A stretch of 64,000 bases of DNA from CAZHCG01 sp046484285 (GCA_046484285.1 JAWOBP010000098.1:1-64000), one strand, 5' to 3'. Counted from the stretch's first letter, positions 46,501-58,947 are shown. The notes: generated by a model from the letters alone, not told the origin. Numbers and translations are program-made.

Positions 46501-48821
46501 AGAAGGCGGCGCAGATCGAGCCGGACGACGAGCTGGTCGACGTGCTCGACGAGATCTATGTCGAGCTGGAGGCCTGGGAGAGCCTGCTCAAGCTGCTCTA
46601 CGGCAAGTTCCAGCGCGTTGAGGACGAGCAGGAGAAGCTGAAGATCCTGCTTCGGGGCGGCGAGATCTGCGAGGAGAAGCTGGAGGACGCCGAGAAGGCA
46701 TGGTCCTGGTACCGCCAGGCTTTCGATGCGCTCCATCACTTCGAGGAGACCGTCTCGGCGGTCGCGGAGGCCGCCCATCGCCTGGAGCTGTGGCAGGAGC
46801 TGATCGACGTCTACGGCGTGATGACCCGCGCCGCGGAGGAGATCGGCGAGCAGAAAAAGTGGTGGATCGAGATTGCCGAGGTTTTCGAGCAGAAGCTCGG
46901 CGACCCGGCGCAGGCGCTGGAGGCCGTGCTGCGAGCCTTCGGGCTGGATCCCGACGACGTGGAGATGCTCGATAGGGTCGATCGGCTGGCCGTGGCCGCG
47001 CGCAACTGGCAGCGGCTCTCCAACGTCTACGGCGTGCTGGCCAAGCGCACCGAGAGCAAGGACGAAAAGCGTGATCTGCTGATGCGCTACGCTCGCGTGC
47101 TGCACGAGGACGGCAAGGAAGCCTCGCAGGCGTTCGGCGTGGCGCTCAGGGCGTTCGAGCTGGAGCCGACCAGCGAGGAGCTGCTGGACACGGTGGAGCG
47201 GATCGGCCGCGAGGCCGGGCGCTGGGACGACCTGATTCGCGTCTACAACGTCGTGGCGAACCTGGTCGAGGACGTGGAGCGCAAGGCCGATCTGAAGATG
47301 CGGGCTGCGGTGGTGCTGCGCGACGAGCTGGAAGATGCGGACGGCGCGCTGACCGTGGGGCTGGAGGTTCTGGGGATCGACCCGTTCTCCGACGAGCTGA
47401 CCGACAAGGTCTGGCAGATGCTGCGCGAGTTGGAGGACGCGCTACTGACCACGGAAAAGGGCATCTACTGGGGCAAGCTCGTGGAGCTGTACCGCCAGCT
47501 GGTGCACGAGCATCGCCACGAGCGCGAGAACCAGGTCGACCTTTTGATGATCATCGCGCGGATCTACGCCGAGGAGTTGAACGACGAGGCCGCGGCCTTC
47601 GAGTGCATCAAGGAGGCGCAGCAGATCAACCCGCGCGACGAAGCGACGATCGACAGGCTCGAGGAGATGGCGCGCCAGCACGATTTCTGGGAGGGGCTGG
47701 CCGATCACTACTCCGACATCCTGGACGAGACCTTCGAGATGGACGTGGCCGTGATGTACCACCGCCGCAGGGCTCGCATCCTGGCCGAGGAGCTGGATCG
47801 CGCCGAGGAGGCCGCGGATCACTACTGGCAGATCATCCAGCTCGATTCATCGGACGAGAAGGCCTACCAGCAGTTGCTCGAGTACTACGAGAAGACCGAG
47901 AAGTGGAACGACCTGGTCAACCTGCTGGAGCGCCAGCTGGATGCCACCCGGGACGACGATCGCAAGCGCGAGGTCTTGTTGCAGATCGCGGGCGTCTGGG
48001 AGGAGAAGATCGGCAATCGGTACGAGGCCAAGGACTGGTACGAGCAGGTGATCACGCTCTGGCCCGGCAACGAGGAGGCCGAGGCCGGCCTGGCCAGGCT
48101 GGAGAGCGGAAAGCGGGCGGCCGTCGTCGACGAGGACGAGGAAGAGGAAGAGGAAGAGGAGGAGGGGAACGAGGAAGACGACGACATCAAGTCGTTGATC
48201 TCGATTCCGCCGCCCGCCCCGAGTGACGAGGACGAGGAGGAATTCGAGGAGGAGCCGGAGCCGGAGCCCGAGCCCGAGGAGGAGCCGGAGCCGGAGCCCG
48301 AGGAGGAGCGGGAGGAGGAGCCCGAGGAGGAGCCGGAGGAGGAGCCCGAGGAGGAGCCGGAGCCCGAGCCCGAGGAGGAGCCGGAGGAGAAGCCCGAGCC
48401 CGAGCCCGAGGAGGAGCCGGAGCCCGAGCCCGAGCCCGAGGAGGAGCCGGAGCCCGAGCCCGAGCCCGAAGAGGAACCGTCATCTACCGGGGGAGACGAG
48501 GCTTTCCTGCCCGATCCCGATGCCGAGCAGATATCGTTCATGCCGTCGTCGGAGGAGACGTTGTCGCAAAAAGAGGCCGAGCCGGATCTCTCGGATCTGG
48601 GCGAGGAAGACGGCGCGCCGGCCCTGAGCCTGGACGACGACGGCGAGGCGATGGACGCCTCGGATCTGGTCGAGGAAGAGGAGGCGATCGACGCCGACGA
48701 CCTGGTCGTGGACGAGCGCTCCGTGGGAGGCCGGGGCGACTCCGACGAGCCCGAGGAGGTAGAGGCCGATGACCTGATCGAGGAGATCGATCCCGACGAG
48801 ATCCTGGATGAAGACAAGTAG
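43512..48821 (+). CDS. Giant cytoplasmic TPR-repeat protein with acidic Glu/Pro tail
   Basis: The 1769-residue protein has no signal peptide. A first TPR block spans about 1-385 and a second about 480-1530, with dozens of helical pairs (for example RAEVHREIAHVLERELDRPD and EEKAYQQLLEYYEKTEKWND-like units). They are linked by an acidic, Pro/Ala-rich segment (about 390-475). The tail from about 1536 is almost wholly acidic: a Glu block, Glu-Pro repeats encoded by GAGGAGCCGGAGCCC-type units, then three copies of an Asp-x-x-Asp-Leu motif (ASDLVEE, ADDLVVD, ADDLIEE). Large TPR proteins of this style occur in myxobacteria, some in gliding machinery, but I see no basis for that assignment here. Probably a scaffold. 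Confidence 0.9.
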   Translation: MSDPEQKYQEMLERDPTDTQAFVNLCDIAQKNSDFEYLAELLKYRTQISKDQTEIVDLYFRAGEIYLDRLGDFTRGAEALLEGFAVDPTHAGIGDRLDALYREAEDWEGALQIAEQRVQALEEADVNGTKVVIRSDLHQQAGEILDRALEETERALAHFRKAIELDKTNLLAVYGAREIYYRLGKYKNAAKLCELEARVEKDSERRIALYRELAHILSENLGDDSQAVVALKRALKLDQDSEEVKLELARTIAATPLTGESQKDHRWASEYLMRKARDAEPSESLVLARLALMSLPDSAKAVEFIEGKARETGQIEALSEAYEQVIAHLPDLESQRPMIRRLAQIYLEELGSPEQALEVARRLEKLGYEEDRQLVERLSRGVAVRASQAPPPAEPGAEAQPREATPFGAPDHGAFGQPEDEAELAQIEEVGDEAFEEIEPEAEEQIYEAEPEEDFGGGIPEGMRAEDYIEELHKKAERARRSGDDATAEERMLQVLDYAPHDQKATTYLERRFRARGDWMSLRDLLLKSAGAPHLPAAVQTVRLREAARLSEEQLGDIEGAIEAWKTIRENDPKVRDAADALKRLFADSDRWDELVEILETEAETTKSRAKRIEAYRRLAEVYRVRMGDSAAAAEAYQKVLDLSPEDEDAIAALDELYLREQQYDKLVPLLEKRSEMTRDREQKRELALRAATMLRERLDRTEDAYAKAEEILEFSANDDDALALMESIDEEEERWERLFEVLGRRARNREDDQRAEVLRKRAMTAMHRMQDPGLGVRAWHEVLDAAPGDAQAIDALVEIHQERGEWEKLVDVLRIRLEGMDDPTDRAEVHREIAHVLERELDRPDEAMESWREVLEAGEDVESLGALSRYYERIEDWSELSDVLERQAPYAEDHTQRAEILFRRCSLLAEKLGERDEALQGLKKILQEVDPTHVQTLELLREMLVEDSDYEQAVEVLEQQIAHTEDEGRRKELLVLLGDWSRSEIDDLEQAMDAYEKAAQIEPDDELVDVLDEIYVELEAWESLLKLLYGKFQRVEDEQEKLKILLRGGEICEEKLEDAEKAWSWYRQAFDALHHFEETVSAVAEAAHRLELWQELIDVYGVMTRAAEEIGEQKKWWIEIAEVFEQKLGDPAQALEAVLRAFGLDPDDVEMLDRVDRLAVAARNWQRLSNVYGVLAKRTESKDEKRDLLMRYARVLHEDGKEASQAFGVALRAFELEPTSEELLDTVERIGREAGRWDDLIRVYNVVANLVEDVERKADLKMRAAVVLRDELEDADGALTVGLEVLGIDPFSDELTDKVWQMLRELEDALLTTEKGIYWGKLVELYRQLVHEHRHERENQVDLLMIIARIYAEELNDEAAAFECIKEAQQINPRDEATIDRLEEMARQHDFWEGLADHYSDILDETFEMDVAVMYHRRRARILAEELDRAEEAADHYWQIIQLDSSDEKAYQQLLEYYEKTEKWNDLVNLLERQLDATRDDDRKREVLLQIAGVWEEKIGNRYEAKDWYEQVITLWPGNEEAEAGLARLESGKRAAVVDEDEEEEEEEEEGNEEDDDIKSLISIPPPAPSDEDEEEFEEEPEPEPEPEEEPEPEPEEEREEEPEEEPEEEPEEEPEPEPEEEPEEKPEPEPEEEPEPEPEPEEEPEPEPEPEEEPSSTGGDEAFLPDPDAEQISFMPSSEETLSQKEAEPDLSDLGEEDGAPALSLDDDGEAMDASDLVEEEEAIDADDLVVDERSVGGRGDSDEPEEVEADDLIEEIDPDEILDEDK

Positions 48822-48842
48822 TGCCGGGCCCCGGTCCTCGCC

Positions 48843-49973
48843 CTACAGACCTTCGATCTCCACCTTCTTCTCGGCGCTTTTCAAAGGTAGATAGAGGATC
48901 ATCAAAGCCGGATCTTTGGCCATCGGCGGTTCCTCGAGCAGCATCACGCGCGGATCTCCGGAAGGTGTGCGGCCCTCGGCCATCGCGCCGCCTTCGAGAG
49001 TCTCGAGCAGCGAGGAGACGCTGCTCACCGGGCCCCGGTGGACGATGCGCACCGCCTCGGTGGGAGGCAGCGTCTCGGTCGGCCTGTCGGTCGGCGCTCC
49101 GCCGCCCACAGTGGGGCAGGGGGCGGGAATCTCCACTTCCTGGCCGCCAACCTCGCCGCGTACCACCCTTCGCGCCGGAAAAGAGATCAGGCTCGGCTGA
49201 TCGGTCACCGGCGGGATCGGAAGCTCGAAGGCGCGGGAGTCGTAGGCGTCGAAATCGACTCTCTCCATCCGTTCGTCCCAGATCGTCTCGCCGCCGTGAG
49301 AAATCGTGCGCCGCCAGGGCACGCGCATCTTCTTCGACTCGCCCCACTCGGGGATTTCTACCTCCCAGTGGGTCTTGTTCCCCATCGAATCCTTGACCCT
49401 GATCTTCGCGAGCCTCAGCAGGCCGGAGTTGTCGGAGTAGGCCGCGCGAATTCGGTGATTCGATCTCTTGGGACGGATCTGGACCACCGCGCACCGCTCT
49501 CCGTCGATCGTGACGGGATCGCGCATCGTGAAGTTGGCGTCCAGCTTGGCCGCGTCGCCGGCTGGAAAGGTCAGCCCCACCAGGATTCGGACCGGCGTTA
49601 CCCACAGCGACTCCTCGGGAGTGCAGCGCGCCGGCACGTCGTGGACGATCTTGCGGCAGCCGTCCATGGAGTAGACGTACGAGATCCCCTGCTCGACGTA
49701 GTCGAGGCGCCAGCGCCGGGGACCGCCGAGCATGTAGGAGACCGGAAAGCCGCGATCGCCGACCGTGGCGTCGGCCTCGATCTTCACCTCGGCGCCGGCC
49801 AGCCGCAATCGCTCCAGACCGCCCATCGCATCGAACGAGCGCCTGATGATCGAGATCGCCTGCTCGGACTCGCTCACCTGCGGCTCCTGCGGCTGAGGCG
49901 GAGGCGGCGCGGGTCCTCCGCAACCGAACAGCGTCAGCGCGCCCAGGATGACAGCCATGTACGCTCTGCACAT
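48843..49973 (-). CDS. Lipoprotein with LolA/LolB-like fold features
   Basis: The 376-residue protein has a lipoprotein signal ending LTLFGC (Cys18), then GGPAPPPPQPQEP. The first half (about 35-200) is a run of strands (VKIEADATVGDRGFPVSYML, RRWRLDYVEQGISYVYSMD) reminiscent of outer-membrane lipoprotein-carrier folds. The second half is a Pro-rich, less regular region. A GGAG ribosome-binding site precedes 49973; MAVILGAL five residues later is an alternative start. It converges with the TPR gene, with 21 nt between stops. Function unknown. Confidence 0.78.
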   Translation of the reverse strand: MCRAYMAVILGALTLFGCGGPAPPPPQPQEPQVSESEQAISIIRRSFDAMGGLERLRLAGAEVKIEADATVGDRGFPVSYMLGGPRRWRLDYVEQGISYVYSMDGCRKIVHDVPARCTPEESLWVTPVRILVGLTFPAGDAAKLDANFTMRDPVTIDGERCAVVQIRPKRSNHRIRAAYSDNSGLLRLAKIRVKDSMGNKTHWEVEIPEWGESKKMRVPWRRTISHGGETIWDERMERVDFDAYDSRAFELPIPPVTDQPSLISFPARRVVRGEVGGQEVEIPAPCPTVGGGAPTDRPTETLPPTEAVRIVHRGPVSSVSSLLETLEGGAMAEGRTPSGDPRVMLLEEPPMAKDPALMILYLPLKSAEKKVEIEGL

Positions 49974-50061
49974 CTCTCGTCTCCTCGGTTGATCTGCCCC
50001 CGGCGGGGGCGGCGCAAAGCAGTGTAGCGGTTCGTTCCGATCGAGTCGAGCTTCGCGGTCG

Positions 50062-50571
50062 CTACCTGCCTCGGCCCTCGCGCGCGCCGGTGGCCAGCGA
50101 GCGCAGGGTCAGCAGCATCGCCAGCGCGATCCCTGCCAGCGGAGCCACCATGAACAGCACGATCAGGGCGGTGCTCGGCAGCGAGACAACCGGCTCGGCG
50201 ACATTGGTCTGGTAGATCAGCTGGTAGACCGCCAGGAAGAAGACGTCGAGCAGCAGAAGCGCGGTCTCGACGATGCCGCGTAGCTTCTCCACCGCGATCG
50301 ATCTGCGCTCGGGGGTGGAAAGCCAGTAGCTCTTGCCGGGGACCGAGAGCATCCGGTCGCTCATCCGGGGCAGCCGGGCGTGCAGCAGGACGAAGGCCAG
50401 GTTGGCGGCCCCCAGCACGATCAGCCACTCGGCGACGAACAGCGAGACGCCGGTTCCGCCCCGTCCCGGCTCGGCGCCCAGTTCGACGGGCAGCTGTCCG
50501 CGGGTCGCCAGCAGGTAGCCGACGTGCACGGCCAGCGGAACGATCCACAGCACTCGTCCGAGATGCTTCAT
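50062..50571 (-). CDS. Four-helix membrane protein coupled to the FHA-protease
   Basis: The 169-residue protein has four predicted membrane segments: about 6-24, 45-65, 102-122 and 132-155 (TALIVLFMVAPLAGIALAML). The loop with LPVELGAEPGRGGTG resembles that of DUF1648-type membrane proteins, but the match is weak. The ATG at 50571 overlaps the stop of the FHA-protease gene by 4 nt, so the two should be translated together. It may anchor or regulate the protease. A longer in-frame extension to 51378 is antisense to nothing and overlaps the protease in another frame. Confidence 0.72.
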   Translation of the reverse strand: MKHLGRVLWIVPLAVHVGYLLATRGQLPVELGAEPGRGGTGVSLFVAEWLIVLGAANLAFVLLHARLPRMSDRMLSVPGKSYWLSTPERRSIAVEKLRGIVETALLLLDVFFLAVYQLIYQTNVAEPVVSLPSTALIVLFMVAPLAGIALAMLLTLRSLATGAREGRGR

Positions 50572-51860
50572 CTGGGCTGCGGATATCGCGCCCCGATCGA
50601 CGGGAAGAGCGGTTGCAACAGGTCGATCCTCATTCCAAAGTTGTAGCCGGCCAGCGCCTGGCCGTTCTCGATGTATCCTCCCGAGTTGATCCCGATCACG
50701 TAGCCGGCCGAGTCGAAGATCGGGCTGCCCGAGGTTCCGCTCGAGGAGAAGGCGGAGTGCTGGAGCAGGGTGTTTTTTCCGAAGTCCCCCAGCTTCTGGT
50801 CGAAGCCGGTCACGCGCCCAATATCGCCCTTGACGAAGGTCGCCTCGGGCGCGTTCTCGCGGTTGAGCCTGCCGGGAAAGCCGTAGAGGAAGACCGGCAC
50901 GCCGGGCGCCACGTGCGAGAGCTGGGAGGGCGGAGCGATCGAGCAGATGTGCTGCAAGCGGGTCGCGACGCGGACCAGGCCCACGTCGGGGGAGATGCGC
51001 CCCTCCTGGTAGCCGGGGTGCGCCACGGACTGCACGACGCGGTAACGGGCGTTGGGCACGCCGTTCATCAGCGCCCAGACCGAGCCGAAGTGCCGCCGGC
51101 CCGCCAGCAAGCAGTGGGCGTTGGTCGCCAGCAGGTCCGGCCCGACGGCGAAGGCGGTGCAGTAGCCGTCGAGCTGGGCGCTGCCGAGCGGGCTGGGTGC
51201 CGGGCTGCCGGCCAGCAGGAAGACCGCGTAGCGATTGCGGGCGGCGATGCTGCCGCCGGCCGCGTCGCCGTAGCTGACCTGCTGGATGACGTTGACCGCG
51301 CTCGGTTTCTGCCAGATGTACCAGGCCGTGATCGCGACGCCGATCACCGCCAGCGAGACCGCTGCCAGCACAATCCATTTCAGTCGCGAGGAGGTGCTGC
51401 GCACCTTGCGGTCGACCAGCGCCTCGAAGTACTCGGTGGACTTGCTGGTTCCCGAGACGCGCCCCAGCCCGGCCTGGGCCAACGCCTGCTGGATCAGCAT
51501 CCCCACCGTGCGCTGGCCGTACTTCTTCTCATCGGGCGGGCGCTTCTCGGCCGCGGTGATCTCGACGCGGAACGCGGGACCGTCGCGTCCGAGCCGCACG
51601 GTTTCGCTCGGCTCCAGGCGCCGCGACTCGATCCGCTCGCCCTCGACCCAGGTGCCGTTGGTCGAGCCCAGATCCACGATCCGAGCCGTGTCGCCCTCGG
51701 CGCGGATCTCGGCGTGGCTGCCCGAGACAAGGCCGTCTTCCGGCCTGTCGAAGACCAGGTCGTTGCCGGGAGCGCGACCGAGCCGGATGCGCCGCTCGTC
51801 CGCGAAGCTCCGCCTGTTGCCGTCGCGCGCACCGCCGATATGGACGACCGTCAGCTTCAC
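50568..51860 (-). CDS. FHA domain - transmembrane - trypsin-like protease
   Basis: The 430-residue protein joins a cytoplasmic phosphothreonine-binding FHA domain (about 1-100, IRLGRAPGNDLVF, SGSHAEI, DLGSTNGTWVEG) through a linker to one membrane helix (about 161-183, KWIVLAAVSLAVIGVAITAW). A trypsin-like domain follows outside (about 205-425): His in LATNAHCLL, Asp in SPDVGLVRV, Ser in GTSGSPIFDSAGYVIGI. This arrangement would let Thr phosphorylation inside control proteolysis outside. No Ser/Thr kinase is adjacent. A promoter candidate lies at 51891-51919. Confidence 0.93.
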   Translation of the reverse strand: MKLTVVHIGGARDGNRRSFADERRIRLGRAPGNDLVFDRPEDGLVSGSHAEIRAEGDTARIVDLGSTNGTWVEGERIESRRLEPSETVRLGRDGPAFRVEITAAEKRPPDEKKYGQRTVGMLIQQALAQAGLGRVSGTSKSTEYFEALVDRKVRSTSSRLKWIVLAAVSLAVIGVAITAWYIWQKPSAVNVIQQVSYGDAAGGSIAARNRYAVFLLAGSPAPSPLGSAQLDGYCTAFAVGPDLLATNAHCLLAGRRHFGSVWALMNGVPNARYRVVQSVAHPGYQEGRISPDVGLVRVATRLQHICSIAPPSQLSHVAPGVPVFLYGFPGRLNRENAPEATFVKGDIGRVTGFDQKLGDFGKNTLLQHSAFSSSGTSGSPIFDSAGYVIGINSGGYIENGQALAGYNFGMRIDLLQPLFPSIGARYPQPR

Positions 51861-51890
51861 TGGCTCGTTCTCCGATCGAGAATCGAGCGG

Positions 51891-51919
51891 ATGATATCAA
51901 CGGCCCACGTGTCGGGCAA
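51891..51919 (-). promoter_or_regulatory. Candidate promoter of the FHA-protease operon
   Basis: On the minus strand TTGCCC (51919-51914) and TATCAT (51896-51891) are separated by 17 nt. Transcription would start near 51884, 24 nt before the ATG. Confidence 0.55.
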
Positions 51920-51977
51920 CGCCGGATCCCGTCCAGAGAGATGTACCACAATCGACTGATGTGGTGCGCAAGCAGGA

Positions 51978-54332
51978 TCAGCGCCCCCTGCGGCGCGTGA
52001 ATCGGCTGCTGCCGACCAGGAGCACGACTCCCAGGCCGAGAGCGCCGATCGACATCCAATCGAACGGGAGCTCTGACCTCTCGGAGCCGCGGCCATTACT
52101 TTCGATTCTTTCCATACGTTGCTCGAGGCTGTCGACCCGTGAGCTGAGAGCGGCGTTCTGCACGCGCAGGTCGAGATTCTCTCGCTCGAGCTTTTCGTTC
52201 AGCCCTATTATCGCGGCCAGCGCCACGCCGTCGGCGTCGACGGTTGCGATCGACAGCTCGTCGTCGCCTAGCCCGAAGGCGGGACCGAAGTCCTGGGCGA
52301 CAGGTCCCATGTGGCGTACTCCGTCAGGTTCCGATTTGTATTTCCAGGTCGTGACAGGTATCGCCGCGAGCTTGTCGAGCACCTTCGAGGTGTCGACGCG
52401 CTCGAAGCTTTCCTTCTTGTTCCTGTCGCTGACGTTGTTCCAGGATCCGCCGCCGGAGCCCACGTATACACCCGAGGACATGGCGCTGTTCGTGTAGAAG
52501 TAGACTCCTCCGGCGGCGCGTGCGATGAATCTGTTTGGATTTCCGCAGTTGACCGTGGAGGTCGTGTCGCTCTGGTCGGACCAGACCCAGCAGCCTTTCT
52601 CTTCGGCCCTGGCTCGGTAGCCGTGGGCGAAGGAAGAGGTGCCGCTAGCGAGGTTGCCGTATCCGCCCGGGACCGTGGCCCAATCACCACTGTAGCACGA
52701 GTTGTACTGTCCGCCGCCGATCGTGGAGTAGGTTCCACTCATGATTTCGTTGGTGTCTCCGCCCAGAATGGAATTGTACGTTCCCTCGTTCTCGACGTAG
52801 TTGTCATTCCCGCCAGCGACCACGGAGAAGTTCGATTGGTAGACGGTGTTGTCGTAGCCACCACCCACCGTGCCGCCGATGCCGCCGGCGCGGTTGGAAA
52901 AACCGCCTCCCACGGTCGCGTACATGCCGTCGGCGCGGTTGCTGTCTCCGCCGCCCACGGAGGCGTACGACTGAGCTGCGGGATTCGAGTCGCCGTCTCC
53001 GGCCTCGTTTCCGGAGCCGCCGGCCACCACGCCGAAGTCGTCGAAAACGACATTGGGATACTCCTGGGTGGAGTTCACCCAGTAACCGCCTCCGCCGATG
53101 AATGCGGACACGGCGCCATCGCTCGAGCGGTTGCCCTCGTAGCCCCCGATGTAGGTCGACCCCTGGTTCGAGTCGTTGTGCGGTATGTACCTCGCGGCGG
53201 TGAATCCACCGGCCTGGAATCTGAGCGTGGTGTCGTCCGTCGTGCCGATCGCGTCGAACGACGGGTTGGTGCCGCTGTTGCCGGACAGCGCCCAGTAGAG
53301 GTCGCTGTTGTGCGTGTCGCAGTCGCTGCAGTTCTCCGGCAGCGAGGTGCAGCTACCGTCGCCCGAGAGGTACTGGCCGGCGGTGCAAATCGTCTGGGCG
53401 TTGGTGTCGGGCGGCGTAGAGCAGGTAAATGAGCCCGAGGTGGGATTGATGCTCGAGACGAACTCGCCGGTGTTGCACGCACCGCTGAGAGAGACCTGGA
53501 TCAGATCGGTATCCACGGAGAACTCGTCGCTCGCCAAGTCGAGCCCGTAGCCGGCCGTGTAGGTAGCGCCGGTGTCCTCCGCAGTGCAGCTGATCACACC
53601 CGACGCGCTGATGTTCGACACGAAGTAGCCGTTGCCGCAAGGTCCGCCGCTGATAACCGGCGAGTACTCGTCGGCGTGGTCGTGGTTGCCTTCGGCCACC
53701 GTGCCTGCGGTGTTGCCGAAGACCACCGACAGCTCCGGATTGCCGGCCACCCAGTCCTTGTCGAGGCCCGCGCCTGCGTAGACGTCGGTGAGCGTGCCGC
53801 CGTCCGCCCCCGTGCTGGTGACGTCCACGTCGCAGACAGGGCCGCCGTCCGGTTCCCAACCGCGCAGGAACTGGTCGCCGCCGCAAGAAAAATCGAGGGT
53901 TGGTTGGATGTCCTCCGCGACCATGTCTCCGATCTGTCGGCAGAAGCGCGCCTCCTCGGCGAAGGGGACGGAGGCCAGCCGGATTCGGTCCATCTCCTCG
54001 TCGGCCCCCACGGTGATGCCGAGCCACAGCTCGGGGTAGGGCAGCAGATCCTCGAACAGCAAGGAATTGAGCGAACCGAGGTAGACGGTGAAAAAGCCGT
54101 CCAAGACATCCACCTGGTTGGATCCGCTGTAGAGCTCCGACCAGATCGGGCCTGCGCCCGTTTCTGTGTCGTAGATAGCGAACCGGATGTCGACCCAGCC
54201 GTCGATCGTGTCGCCGAATTCGTCGGTCAACACGCCCTGGACCGGAATCAGGTCCGGCACCTCGGCGGCGGCGCCGGTCACACGGCAGACAGCCAAACCC
54301 AGGATCGCTGCGCTGATGGCAAGCCTTCTCAT
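51978..54332 (-). CDS. Fibre-like surface protein with S74 intramolecular chaperone and C-terminal membrane anchor
   Basis: The 784-residue protein has a signal peptide (LAISAAILGLAVCRVTGAAA) and an N-terminal domain (PDLIPVQGVLTDEFGDTIDG) common to secreted fibre proteins. The middle has Gly-rich head repeats like those of trimeric adhesins (ATVGGGFSNRAGGIGGTVGG, about 440-600). Near 650-745 is a peptidase S74 chaperone domain of phage tail spikes: WNNVSDRNKKESFERVDTSK, GPVAQDFGPAFGLGDDELSI and DADGVALAAIIGLNEKLERE. The catalytic Ser-Lys pattern of autocleavage is SDRNKK. A coiled coil and a membrane helix (about 760-778) ending RRRGR follow. In phages this domain is usually the last one, so an anchor after it is unusual. 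Confidence 0.88.
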   Translation of the reverse strand: MRRLAISAAILGLAVCRVTGAAAEVPDLIPVQGVLTDEFGDTIDGWVDIRFAIYDTETGAGPIWSELYSGSNQVDVLDGFFTVYLGSLNSLLFEDLLPYPELWLGITVGADEEMDRIRLASVPFAEEARFCRQIGDMVAEDIQPTLDFSCGGDQFLRGWEPDGGPVCDVDVTSTGADGGTLTDVYAGAGLDKDWVAGNPELSVVFGNTAGTVAEGNHDHADEYSPVISGGPCGNGYFVSNISASGVISCTAEDTGATYTAGYGLDLASDEFSVDTDLIQVSLSGACNTGEFVSSINPTSGSFTCSTPPDTNAQTICTAGQYLSGDGSCTSLPENCSDCDTHNSDLYWALSGNSGTNPSFDAIGTTDDTTLRFQAGGFTAARYIPHNDSNQGSTYIGGYEGNRSSDGAVSAFIGGGGYWVNSTQEYPNVVFDDFGVVAGGSGNEAGDGDSNPAAQSYASVGGGDSNRADGMYATVGGGFSNRAGGIGGTVGGGYDNTVYQSNFSVVAGGNDNYVENEGTYNSILGGDTNEIMSGTYSTIGGGQYNSCYSGDWATVPGGYGNLASGTSSFAHGYRARAEEKGCWVWSDQSDTTSTVNCGNPNRFIARAAGGVYFYTNSAMSSGVYVGSGGGSWNNVSDRNKKESFERVDTSKVLDKLAAIPVTTWKYKSEPDGVRHMGPVAQDFGPAFGLGDDELSIATVDADGVALAAIIGLNEKLERENLDLRVQNAALSSRVDSLEQRMERIESNGRGSERSELPFDWMSIGALGLGVVLLVGSSRFTRRRGR

Positions 54333-54352
54333 GGTTGTTCTCCCTCGTTTTG

Positions 54353-54781
54353 CTACTGATTCACCAGGGCGCCTACCCCGAGATCCGCCCTATATGAGCT
54401 GCTCTGCGTCGACGCCGACACTCCGCCGCCGACCGTCACCTTGCACTCGAAATGGGACGAGCTCCGCAGGCCGCCGCCGGAGATCGTTCCGTTCATCACA
54501 GCGGTGGGCGGCTCGGTGTCCGTGTCGCTATCGGTATCGACATCCGTATCCGTGTCGACATCGGTATCGATGTCGGAATCGGAATCGGTGTCAGCGTCCG
54601 CGTCGGTATCGGCGTCAGCGTCCGCGTCGGAATCGGTGTCAGCGTCCGCGTCGGTATCGGTGTCCGCGTCGGCGTCACCCGAGGGGGCGTCATCGGCTTC
54701 CGGCACGATCAAGGAACAGCCGCAAGCCATGGCCAGGACCAGAAGACCGACCGCCAAGTCAGCGACCAGAGAGCTGGACAT
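54353..54781 (-). CDS. Short lipoprotein with DTD linker
   Basis: The 142-residue protein has a lipoprotein signal (LVADLAVGLLVLAMACGCS), then LIVPEADDAPSG and a linker of Asp-Ala, Asp-Thr and Asp-Ser pairs (about 35-90). A short C-terminal domain of about 45 residues follows (MNGTISGGGLRSSSHFECKV). Its N-terminus closely resembles that of the next gene (CSAIVPESDDGSSSDADADT), so the two share a common anchor-linker cassette with different mature parts. Its start codon follows GGGAGGAAATCG. It ends 20 nt upstream of the fibre gene on the same strand. Confidence 0.78.
   Translation of the reverse strand: MSSSLVADLAVGLLVLAMACGCSLIVPEADDAPSGDADADTDTDADADTDSDADADADTDADADTDSDSDIDTDVDTDTDVDTDSDTDTEPPTAVMNGTISGGGLRSSSHFECKVTVGGGVSASTQSSSYRADLGVGALVNQ
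54515..54676. repeat. Degenerate hexanucleotide satellite coding a DTD-type linker
   Basis: About 27 units of the form GT(G/A)TCx, with more variants (GACATC, GGAATC, GCGTCA) than the satellites at 38471 and 58561. The greater decay suggests it is older or under less homogenisation. Confidence 0.8.
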
Positions 54782-54859
54782 CGATTTCCTCCCGCAAATA
54801 GAGCCTTTTGAACCGTGAATTATCCTATCCTACTTGTTCTTCGCCGAACAATGAAGAGA

Positions 54860-54884
54860 AAAAGCGCGCCTGTTGTGGCGGGCG
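54860..54884 (-). terminator. Intrinsic terminator of the giant beta-helix gene
   Basis: On the minus strand GCCCGCC pairs with GGCGCGC (one mismatch) around a 6-nt loop, followed by TTTTT. It lies about 50 nt past the stop of the gene ending at 54937. Confidence 0.55.
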
Positions 54885-54936
54885 TGTGTGTCGACCAAAG
54901 AGCGTAAGCGCGGTCTATTTCAAGGGAAAAGAGTGG

Positions 54937-58947
<4,011 letters not shown>

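Noticed and set aside
43512..48821. Assignment of the TPR protein to gliding motility
   Set aside because: TPR repeats and acidic tails are not specific, and no other motility gene is in the window.
50572..51378. N-terminal extension of the four-helix membrane protein
   Set aside because: Arg/Gly-rich translation of the protease gene in another frame; the ATG overlap at 50571 fits a coupled start.
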